64,000 bases of DNA, from assembly GCF_007827365.1 (NCBI RefSeq), contig NZ_VISI01000002.1:687001-751000 (forward strand). Reading direction: 5' to 3'. Position numbers and translations under genes: made by a program. This document shows positions 8,549 through 15,939 of this stretch, in pieces. The stretch is from Olleya sp. Hel_I_94. Its GTDB lineage: Bacteria; Bacteroidota; Bacteroidia; Flavobacteriales; Flavobacteriaceae. Within the stretch, counting starts at the first letter, position 1. The number at the start of each line of letters is the position of its first letter. The notes beneath the pieces are model-generated. The model was not told the origin of the DNA and did no database searches. It saw nothing but the letters and a program-made list of their open reading frames with translations.

Positions 8549-9265
8549 TTAAGCCATAGGGACTTCAATAAAAAGTAATTGTGCACTGCTTTTAGTATTA
8601 ATTGTAAAACTATCTGTCTCTGATACACCTAAAGCATCTCTGCTAGATAAATCATTATCGTTAATAACAACATCTCCAGAGATTGTCATTATGTATGTTC
8701 CGTGTGATTTACTTATGGCTTTATAAGTGTAATCTTGACCTTGGGCTAAATCTATTCTGGACAACTTAGCATCTTGGTGTATTTTCAAACCTTCGTCTTG
8801 ATTATCAATAGATGACACTATGGTCTGTAACTTACCTTGTCTATCTTCCGCATTAAAAAAACGTTGATCATAACGAGGAGTAACATTTGTTTTGTTTGGT
8901 ATAATCCAAATTTGAAACAAGCTTAAATACTCGTCTGTTTTAGCATTCATTTCTGAATGCATTAATCCACTACCAGCACTCATAATTTGCACTTCTCCAG
9001 ATTGAATGGTTTCCCATTTATTTCCCATAGAATCCTTATGTTTAAGCGTCCCTTTTAAAGGTATCGTGATAATTTCCATATTATCATGTGGATGCGTACT
9101 AAAGCCCATACTTGGTGCGATAACATCATCATTTAATACACGTAAGGCTCCAAATTGATTTTTTTCGGGATTATAAAACTGTGCAAAACTAAAACTGTGA
9201 TTAGCTTGCAACCAACCATGATTTGCAAAACCACGATCTGATGCTTTATGTAGTATTGTTTTCAT
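8549..9265 (-). CDS. pirin family protein (YhhW-like bicupin)
   Basis: A 238-residue pirin. The N-terminal cupin carries HPHDNMEIITIPLKG and the downstream HSEMNA, which supply the His/His/His/Glu metal site of pirins. The C-terminal cupin is degenerate. E. coli YhhW, of similar length, has quercetin 2,3-dioxygenase activity in vitro; the physiological substrate is not known. It is the last gene of a three-gene minus-strand set with a MarR regulator and an NAD(P)H:FMN reductase, a combination typical of electrophile or redox stress responses. Confidence 0.88.
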   Translation of the reverse strand: MKTILHKASDRGFANHGWLQANHSFSFAQFYNPEKNQFGALRVLNDDVIAPSMGFSTHPHDNMEIITIPLKGTLKHKDSMGNKWETIQSGEVQIMSAGSGLMHSEMNAKTDEYLSLFQIWIIPNKTNVTPRYDQRFFNAEDRQGKLQTIVSSIDNQDEGLKIHQDAKLSRIDLAQGQDYTYKAISKSHGTYIMTISGDVVINDNDLSSRDALGVSETDSFTINTKSSAQLLFIEVPMA

Positions 9266-9278
9266 AATTAAAAACTTA

Positions 9279-9719
9279 TTATCTCATTTTATCTAGTAAA
9301 TCGCTTAGTAAACCAGCTTCGTCTTCCGTTAACTTATCGATTAAATTATGTGATGGATTGTTGGGCTTAATTTTATCCAATAAATCCAATCCACTTTTAG
9401 TAATTTCAATTAAAACTACACGTCTATCCTCTGGAAAAGCAATACGACTAATTAATTTTTTATCACAAAGTTTATCCGTCAAACGCGTTAAATTTGGTGC
9501 TCGTTCTACCATGCGCTCCTTTATAGTTTGCACTTTTATTGGCTCCTTTGCTCCTCTTAAAATCCTTAAAATATTATATTGTTGCGGAGACAAACCGTAG
9601 GTTTTAAAAAAGTCGTTTTGATAACTAGTAATATAATTTGCTGTATACAGAATATTTAGCATGGCTTTTATCCTGTTATTTTCAAATTTAGAATTAATGT
9701 CTTTGGCAAAATCACCCAT
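9279..9719 (-). CDS. MarR family transcriptional regulator
   Basis: A 146-residue winged-helix protein. The recognition region reads GLSPQQYNILRILRG...IKERMVERAPNLTRLTDKL, and the wing carries the DRRVVLIEITKSG signature of MarR proteins. There is no conserved N-terminal cysteine of the OhrR type. It lies between the FMN reductase gene (24 bp upstream) and the pirin gene (13 bp downstream), so it probably autoregulates this set. A candidate operator is the palindrome at 10304-10313. The inducer is unknown. Confidence 0.9.
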   Translation of the reverse strand: MGDFAKDINSKFENNRIKAMLNILYTANYITSYQNDFFKTYGLSPQQYNILRILRGAKEPIKVQTIKERMVERAPNLTRLTDKLCDKKLISRIAFPEDRRVVLIEITKSGLDLLDKIKPNNPSHNLIDKLTEDEAGLLSDLLDKMR

Positions 9720-9743
9720 GACTTTTAATTTATTATTTATGTA

Positions 9744-10274
9744 TTAAAGACGTTCTGCTAAAGTATTAACAGCTTCTAGTAGTGATGTTTTCAGGTCTGC
9801 ATCAACAATTTTGTCTTCTTTAAAATTATCATTAAATGATGGTAAGCTAAATTTAGCAACAATGTTTGCATCATGAATTGGGAATCTGTTTTCTGCAATT
9901 TCAAAGACTGATTGTCCTCCTCTTGCTCCTGGAGACGTGCTCATTAATAACATTGGTTTTTGCTTAAATAATTTAACATCAATCCTAGACATCCAATCAA
10001 ACAAACTTTTAAATATTGCAGTATAAGCACCATTATGCTCTGCTAACGAAATGATTAAACCATCCGAAGCAATTATTTTATTTAACAATTGTTGCGCATT
10101 GTCTGGAATTCCAGATTTACCCTCTAAATCCACGCTATATGTTGGTACATCAAAATCGTTTAAATCCAAAACTTCAACTTCTGTGTTTTTTAATAAAGAA
10201 GATGCGTATGTTGCTAATTGTTTGTTGATTGAAGTCTTACTATTACTTGCTCCAAATGCTATTATATTTTTCAT
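9744..10274 (-). CDS. NAD(P)H-dependent FMN reductase family flavoprotein
   Basis: A 176-residue flavodoxin-fold reductase starting MKNIIAFGASNSK. It has the phosphate-binding GASNSKTSINKQLA loop and the flavin-contacting SLAEHNGAYTAIFKSLFDW segment typical of the NADPH-dependent FMN/azo reductase family (PF03358). The start is set at 10274 rather than the in-frame ATG at 10295, because a TATATTTG -7 box (10293-10300) would place transcription start between them and family members begin at this Met. It is first gene of the reductase-MarR-pirin set. Confidence 0.88.
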   Translation of the reverse strand: MKNIIAFGASNSKTSINKQLATYASSLLKNTEVEVLDLNDFDVPTYSVDLEGKSGIPDNAQQLLNKIIASDGLIISLAEHNGAYTAIFKSLFDWMSRIDVKLFKQKPMLLMSTSPGARGGQSVFEIAENRFPIHDANIVAKFSLPSFNDNFKEDKIVDADLKTSLLEAVNTLAERL

Positions 10275-10292
10275 CTGTAAATTTATTTTATA

Positions 10293-10313
10293 CAAATATA
10301 CAAAACATATGTT
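10293..10313 (-). promoter_or_regulatory. -7 box and adjacent 10-bp palindrome upstream of the FMN reductase gene
   Basis: On the minus strand TATATTTG (10300 to 10293) is an exact TAnnTTTG -7 box, 18 nt before the ATG at 10274. Immediately upstream is the perfect palindrome AACATATGTT (10304-10313), well placed to be a MarR operator. No clear -33 TTG is visible. Confidence 0.45.
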
Positions 10314-10476
10314 ACATGGAAACTAATTCCTTGTTTAATATTTAAAACGAAACAAATTAACTTAAATAGTGTTAGGTAATTAAAAGCAGAATTATTGAAT
10401 ATAGCGTACAATTAAAAAATTGTAGTTTTATTAGACTATTTTCTTTTGTATTTTTACAACAAACAAAATAACTACA

Positions 10477-12105
10477 ATGGATATTAACTTCAATAAAAAC
10501 GAAGATCATAACAAATTATTACTTTCTGAACTTAAAACCAAACTAACCAAAGTCAAGTTAGGTGGTGGAGAAAAACGTATAGAAAAACTTCATGCACAAG
10601 GTAAAATGACCGCAAGAGAACGTGTTAATTACCTTTTAGATAGCAACAAAAAAAGTATCGAAATTGGTGCTTTTGCAGGAGAAGATATGTACGCAGAACA
10701 TGGTGGTTGTCCTTCTGGAGGTGTTGTAGTTAAAATGGGTTACATTAAAGGTAAACAATGTATTGTTGTTGCCAATGATGCTACAGTAAAAGCTGGAGCA
10801 TGGTTCCCTATTACAGGAAAAAAGAATTTACGTGCTCAAGAATTAGCAATTGAAAACAAATTACCAATTATATACTTGGTAGATTCTGCTGGTGTATACT
10901 TACCAATGCAGGACGAAATTTTTCCAGATAAAGAACATTTTGGACGAATTTTTAGAAATAATGCCATAATGAGTAGTATGGGAATTACCCAAATTGCTGC
11001 AATCATGGGAAGCTGTGTGGCTGGTGGTGCCTATTTACCAATAATGAGTGACGAAGCTATAATTGTTGATAAAACGGGAAGTATTTTTTTAGCAGGAAGC
11101 TATCTAGTTAAAGCTGCAATTGGTGAAACAATAGATAACGAAACACTTGGTGGTGCAGACACGCATTGCGAAATTAGTGGTGTTACAGATTATAAAGCTA
11201 AAGACGATAAAGATGCTTTAGAGAAAATCAAACGTATTGTAGACAAAATTGGAGATTATGACAAAGCTGGTTTTAACCGAAATGAGCCACAAAAACCAAA
11301 AGAAAATCCACAAGACATTTACGGAATTTTACCAAAATCTAGAGCAGATCAATATGATATGAAAGAGATTATCAAACGATTAGTTGATAACTCAGAATTT
11401 GATGAATATAAACAGGACTACGGAAAAACTATTATTACTGCTTACGCAAGAATTGACGGTTGGGCTGTAGGTATTGTGGCTAACCAACGTACTTTAGTTA
11501 AAAACGCCAAAGGAGAAATGCAATTTGGTGGTGTAATATATAATGATAGTGCAGATAAAGCGACACGTTTTATTGCTAATTGCAACCAGAAAAAAATCCC
11601 ATTAGTCTTTTTACAAGATGTCACTGGTTTTATGGTTGGAAGTAAAAGTGAGCACTCTGGTATTATAAAAGATGGTGCCAAAATGGTTAACGCTGTTAGT
11701 AATAGTGTTGTACCAAAATTTACTATAATTTTAGGTAATAGTTATGGAGCAGGTAATTACGCTATGTGCGGAAAAGCTTATGACCCTAGATTAATTGCTG
11801 CTTGGCCAAGTGCAGAACTGGCAGTTATGAGTGGTAATAGTGCTGCAAAAGTTTTATTACAAATAGAAACTGCATCGCTTAAAAAGAAAGGTGAAACGAT
11901 TACTAAAGAAAAAGAAGACGAGTTATTTAATAAAATTAAAGCTAGATACGATAACCAAGTATCACCTTACTATGCTGCAGCACGTATTTGGACAGATGGC
12001 GTAATTGATCCATTAGATACAAGAACTTGGATTAGCATGGGAATTGATGCTGCAAACCACGCTCCTATCGAAAAACCTTTTAACATGGGTGTTTTACAAG
12101 TATAG
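10477..12105 (+). CDS. acyl-CoA carboxylase beta (carboxyltransferase) subunit, methylcrotonyl-CoA carboxylase type
   Basis: A 542-residue biotin-dependent carboxyltransferase with both crotonase-like halves. The N-half has GGGEKRIEKLHAQGKMTARER, the YAEHGGCPSGGVV block and VMGSCVAGGAYLPIMSDE. The C-half has FLQDVTGFMVGSKSEHSGI and GNSYGAGNYAMCGKAYDPR. The EHGGCPSGG and IFPDKEHFGRIF features resemble the methylcrotonyl-CoA carboxylase beta chain (leucine catabolism) more than the propionyl-CoA type, but substrate cannot be settled here. No biotin-carboxylase alpha subunit is in the window. Three envelope-protein genes follow on the same strand, the first only 4 bp downstream. Confidence 0.9.
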   Translation: MDINFNKNEDHNKLLLSELKTKLTKVKLGGGEKRIEKLHAQGKMTARERVNYLLDSNKKSIEIGAFAGEDMYAEHGGCPSGGVVVKMGYIKGKQCIVVANDATVKAGAWFPITGKKNLRAQELAIENKLPIIYLVDSAGVYLPMQDEIFPDKEHFGRIFRNNAIMSSMGITQIAAIMGSCVAGGAYLPIMSDEAIIVDKTGSIFLAGSYLVKAAIGETIDNETLGGADTHCEISGVTDYKAKDDKDALEKIKRIVDKIGDYDKAGFNRNEPQKPKENPQDIYGILPKSRADQYDMKEIIKRLVDNSEFDEYKQDYGKTIITAYARIDGWAVGIVANQRTLVKNAKGEMQFGGVIYNDSADKATRFIANCNQKKIPLVFLQDVTGFMVGSKSEHSGIIKDGAKMVNAVSNSVVPKFTIILGNSYGAGNYAMCGKAYDPRLIAAWPSAELAVMSGNSAAKVLLQIETASLKKKGETITKEKEDELFNKIKARYDNQVSPYYAAARIWTDGVIDPLDTRTWISMGIDAANHAPIEKPFNMGVLQV

Positions 12106-12109
12106 GTAA

Positions 12110-14095
12110 ATGAAAAAACGTAGTTTATTTTTACTAATTATCACTTTTATAATCAGCTTTGGACTTTACCAAGTCTATGTATTTTATTTTGATAATAATG
12201 ACAACATACAGTCTATTTATTTAGTACCTAAGGATGCAGTTTACATTATAGAAAGTCAAAAACCAATAAACAATTGGGATGCTATAAGTAAAAATGATAT
12301 TTGGAAACATTTAAACACAAACACATATTTTAATACCCTTGCCACAAACTTAAATAAGTTAGATACTATATTTAAGCAAAAGCAAGGGATTTTTAATCGT
12401 ATTGGAAACAGAGAAATATTAATTTCAGCACACGTTTATGCTCCAAAGCAATATGGCTTTTTATATGTAGTCGATTTACAAAAAATAGCAAAGCTAAATG
12501 TTATTAAAAACAACTTAAATACTGTTATAAATAGCAATTATAAAGTTAGTAAACGCTATTATAAGGAAAATGAAATCACGGAGATTTACGACGTTAAAAA
12601 ACACGAAACCCTTTATATAAGCTTTATTAAAAACCAAATGATTGCGTCCTATACGCATACTTTAGTTGAAGCCTCAATTGATCAATATAGTAATCCTGAG
12701 ATTGGTAGAAATCTTAATTTTATTGAAGTCAAAAAACATGTTGGTTATAACGATATGTTTCGTTTGTACTTTCAATATGATTATTTAGATGAATTTGTTA
12801 ATGTCTTTTCTGATACACCTGGAGATTTAACTAAAACACTTAGTCAAAGTTTAGAATTTAGTGGTTTTAGTTTTGATTTAGAAAAAAACGCTATTGTAGC
12901 TAATGGTATTACAAATACTAATGATCAAGCTTCAACGTATTTAAAAGCGCTTCAAAAATCAGGACAAGGTAAACGTACCATTAAAAACGTAGTTCCTAAT
13001 AATACTGCAATTTACTTAAGCTTCGGTTTTAAAAGTTTTGAAGATTTTTATTCTAATTTCGAAACTATTCAAAAAGAAAATCCTGAACAGTTTAAAAGTT
13101 ATGCTGAAGGTACTTCTCAAATAGAAAGCTTTTTAAAAATAAATCTCAAAACCCATTTTATGAGTTGGATTGATGACGAGATTGCTTTAATTCAACTTCA
13201 CTCTAATGTATCTGACTCAAAAAAAGATGTCGCTTTAATATTAAAAACAAAAGCAATTGACGATGCTAAAGACAACTTAGATTTTATATTAGAACAAATT
13301 AGAAAACGTACACCAGTAAAATTTAAAGAAGTTAATTACAAAGGATACGCCATAAACTTTATGTCTATCAAAGGTTTTTTCAAAATTATTTTAGGCGATT
13401 TATTTTCAAATATTGAAAAACCTTATTTTACAATTATTGACGATTATGTAATATTTAGTAATGAGCCCAATACCTTAAAAAGTATAATTAATGCTTACAC
13501 AAACAAAGAGACCTTAAACTATTTTAAAGCCTTTAATGACTTTGATAACAGGTTTAATAATAAGTCTAGTGTGTTTGCTTACATTAATACACCTAATTTA
13601 TATAATACAGCTTATGACTTTGTAAATATTGCAACTAAAAAACAGCTAAAAACTAATAAAGATTACTTTATCTGTTTTCCGCAAATAGGCATACAATTAA
13701 CACCAAGCAAAAACGACTTTAAAAGCCAATTAATACTAGAGTATCAAACGCCTGAAAAAGTTAAGTCTAGCTATACTTTTGAGGATGATAAACCAAAAAC
13801 AATTATTACTAATTCTATTAATCTTACACAAGAGAACATTAATAAAGCTACCGTTTTTAGCATCCCAGAATTATATCCTTCTGATTTAACTGCTCAAATT
13901 TTTACAAAAAAATACTCTAACGGAAACCCACGTTTTTCTGTTGAATTAAAAGATGGATTAAAACATGGTAGCTACAAAGCGTATTATCAAAATGGAAATT
14001 TAAAAATTTCGGGTAAATATAGAAAAGACAAACAAGTTGGCACTTGGAAAGCGTATGATATTAATGAAAATTTAATTTTTAAAACACGTTTTTAA
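12110..14095 (+). CDS. membrane-anchored DUF3352-like protein with C-terminal YwqK/MORN-like repeats
   Basis: A 661-residue protein with an N-terminal signal anchor (residues 5-25) and a large extracytoplasmic region resembling DUF3352-type proteins (VPKDAVYIIES near residue 40, then repeated alpha/beta units). The last 60 residues form two MORN-like/YwqK repeats (SNGNPRFSVELKDGLKHG, NGNLKISGKYRKDKQVG). I do not know its function. It starts 4 bp after the carboxylase gene and is followed within 30 bp by two more exported proteins, so the four probably form one transcript although their functions look unrelated. Confidence 0.7.
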   Translation: MKKRSLFLLIITFIISFGLYQVYVFYFDNNDNIQSIYLVPKDAVYIIESQKPINNWDAISKNDIWKHLNTNTYFNTLATNLNKLDTIFKQKQGIFNRIGNREILISAHVYAPKQYGFLYVVDLQKIAKLNVIKNNLNTVINSNYKVSKRYYKENEITEIYDVKKHETLYISFIKNQMIASYTHTLVEASIDQYSNPEIGRNLNFIEVKKHVGYNDMFRLYFQYDYLDEFVNVFSDTPGDLTKTLSQSLEFSGFSFDLEKNAIVANGITNTNDQASTYLKALQKSGQGKRTIKNVVPNNTAIYLSFGFKSFEDFYSNFETIQKENPEQFKSYAEGTSQIESFLKINLKTHFMSWIDDEIALIQLHSNVSDSKKDVALILKTKAIDDAKDNLDFILEQIRKRTPVKFKEVNYKGYAINFMSIKGFFKIILGDLFSNIEKPYFTIIDDYVIFSNEPNTLKSIINAYTNKETLNYFKAFNDFDNRFNNKSSVFAYINTPNLYNTAYDFVNIATKKQLKTNKDYFICFPQIGIQLTPSKNDFKSQLILEYQTPEKVKSSYTFEDDKPKTIITNSINLTQENINKATVFSIPELYPSDLTAQIFTKKYSNGNPRFSVELKDGLKHGSYKAYYQNGNLKISGKYRKDKQVGTWKAYDINENLIFKTRF

Positions 14096-14125
14096 ATACT
14101 AACTTTAAAAACAAAACCAGCCACT

Positions 14126-14977
14126 TTGATTTATAAAAAAATAGTTTTTCTAGTTACGCTACTTGCTTTTGCTACAAGTTTTTCTCAATCTACAGATTTT
14201 AAACCACTTTTAAAAACGGATTATACCATTAAAAAAAATGTAGATACACTTCATATCAAATATCCATTACACGCTAACGTTACTAGAGACAAAACCATAA
14301 AAAGTAAGGATACGACCGCTTTAAGTTTTGTTAAGGATTTTGATTTATTTAAAAATAATTACTTTTTAAGACAATATAAAAGCTTAATTTTTAAGCAAGA
14401 TAGTAGTGCAATAATTTACCAATGGAAAGAACCTATTGTTGTTTACTTTGATCACAACATTCCGCAGGAAATCACAAAAAATATAAGTCAGTTTATTTTA
14501 TCAATTCCCGAAATAGATAATTTAAACATAACTATTAGCAAAGATATAAACAAAGCTAATTATTACATCAAAATAGCAAATCAAGAGGTATCAGCTTTAA
14601 CCGACAAGCAAAAAGCAGAAGTGCCAAAAGACCTTATTGACACCTATCCTTTTTCTAAAATAATACACGATTGGAATGGTGATTATAATTATAAAATGTA
14701 CTCTGGTGTATTACAAATTAGTCCATCCTATATTAACGATCCACAATTATTGGATAACCTTAAAAAAGTGTTTTTTATCTCATTAATACAGTCTAAAGAC
14801 TATCGTGTTTATGACAACACCTCTATATTATCATCTTCCAACTCCAATTTTTCAACTCTTGGTGCAATTGATATTGTGCTACTTAAATACCATTACAAAA
14901 ACTTATATAAATTTAAAGTAGACTATACTGTTTTTACAGCATTAGAAAACTATTACAAACAATTAGCCAATGACTAA
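14126..14977 (+). CDS. exported hypothetical protein, DUF2927-like (tandem copy 1)
   Basis: A 283-residue protein using a TTG start at 14126. That start is needed to include the signal peptide MIYKKIVFLVTLLAFATSFS. The mature part contains QWKEPIVVYFDHNIP (about residue 110), an amphipathic helix, a strand ANYYIKIA, and later LKKVFFISLIQSKDY...SILSSSNSNFSTLGAIDIVLLKYHY. This order of elements recalls DUF2927 proteins, where EltQ-GL and a D-x-x-LLRxLY motif occur. The next gene overlaps it by 8 bp and has the same layout, so the two look like diverged tandem duplicates. Confidence 0.65.
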   Translation: MIYKKIVFLVTLLAFATSFSQSTDFKPLLKTDYTIKKNVDTLHIKYPLHANVTRDKTIKSKDTTALSFVKDFDLFKNNYFLRQYKSLIFKQDSSAIIYQWKEPIVVYFDHNIPQEITKNISQFILSIPEIDNLNITISKDINKANYYIKIANQEVSALTDKQKAEVPKDLIDTYPFSKIIHDWNGDYNYKMYSGVLQISPSYINDPQLLDNLKKVFFISLIQSKDYRVYDNTSILSSSNSNFSTLGAIDIVLLKYHYKNLYKFKVDYTVFTALENYYKQLAND

Positions 14978-15854
14978 ATCACTACTTATAGCCATTATAT
15001 CACTAACTTTAGTGCAATTTGTACAGGCACAAACACCACACCAAACTAAAAACGTCCAATACAGGATGTCTATAAAACAGTTTAAGGCTAAATATAAAAC
15101 GCCATTAACTGCAAAAGACACTTTAAACTTTGTTTATGTTAATAATGACACCATGGTTATTGTAAAGGATTATGTCCGTAAACCTGGTGCTAGTGTACCT
15201 TACCAATATAAAGACTCTACATTTTTAGACGTGTATAAAACCATAGCATTTAATCATTACAAGGATTCTGTTAGCAAAAAAACCACCATGAAATATTGGA
15301 AAGACGACATTGCTATTTTCTTTTCCAATTCTGTAGATAAAAAAGTTAAAAAAAAATTTATGGCTTTCGCCGAAAAGACTTTACAACACGTTGATTCTTT
15401 ATCCATAAAAGAAGTCAAACATGTCGAAGACTCTAATTATATTGTTTATTACAATGATGGTTTTGAGTACGAATCAAGAATGAGCAATTATAGCAAATCC
15501 GACTTCTACATGCATTGGAACAATAAAAATCAAATTTATAGATTATCTATTAGACTTATAAAGGAAGACTTTTTTACACCTAAATTACGCTTAAGTGAAT
15601 TAAAAAAATATTTTATAAAATCATTAGGGCATTTTCAGTTTAACCAAAGTATAGACAACAATCACTTTTTTTCTGGTAGTCATGATAATGATTATCAATT
15701 ATCAGATTTTGATACTGAAATTATTAAATACCATTATTCCTACGGAATATGTAAAGGTACCAACTTAGAAACATTTGAAGACAATCATAAAAAAGCAAAA
15801 GAGTTATTAAAAAACAAGCAAATATTACTGACCTTTTATCATGAGTTTGAATAA
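14970..15854 (+). CDS. exported hypothetical protein, DUF2927-like (tandem copy 2)
   Basis: A 294-residue protein with signal peptide (cleavage probably after QFVQA, residue 20). It mirrors its upstream neighbour: KYWKDDIAIFFSNSV near residue 105, SNYIVYYND near 150, then LRLSELKKYFIKSLGHFQF and DYQLSDFDTEIIKYHYSYG near 210-255, the segment that most resembles DUF2927. Sequence identity between the twins is low by eye but motif order and spacing agree. It ends the plus-strand run at the bidirectional terminator at 15876. Function unknown. Confidence 0.65.
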   Translation: MTKSLLIAIISLTLVQFVQAQTPHQTKNVQYRMSIKQFKAKYKTPLTAKDTLNFVYVNNDTMVIVKDYVRKPGASVPYQYKDSTFLDVYKTIAFNHYKDSVSKKTTMKYWKDDIAIFFSNSVDKKVKKKFMAFAEKTLQHVDSLSIKEVKHVEDSNYIVYYNDGFEYESRMSNYSKSDFYMHWNNKNQIYRLSIRLIKEDFFTPKLRLSELKKYFIKSLGHFQFNQSIDNNHFFSGSHDNDYQLSDFDTEIIKYHYSYGICKGTNLETFEDNHKKAKELLKNKQILLTFYHEFE

Positions 15855-15873
15855 GTTTTAAAACTGTAATCAT

Positions 15874-15907
15874 AAAAAAAGGAACACTAAATAGTGTTCC
15901 TTTTTAT
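15874..15907. terminator. bidirectional intrinsic terminator
   Basis: GGAACACTAAATAGTGTTCC hairpin with A-run before and T-run after. It separates the DUF2927-like pair from the convergent VWA gene. Confidence 0.85.
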
Positions 15908-15939
15908 TTTAAATAATCCAGAAATAACCAAAAATAAGA

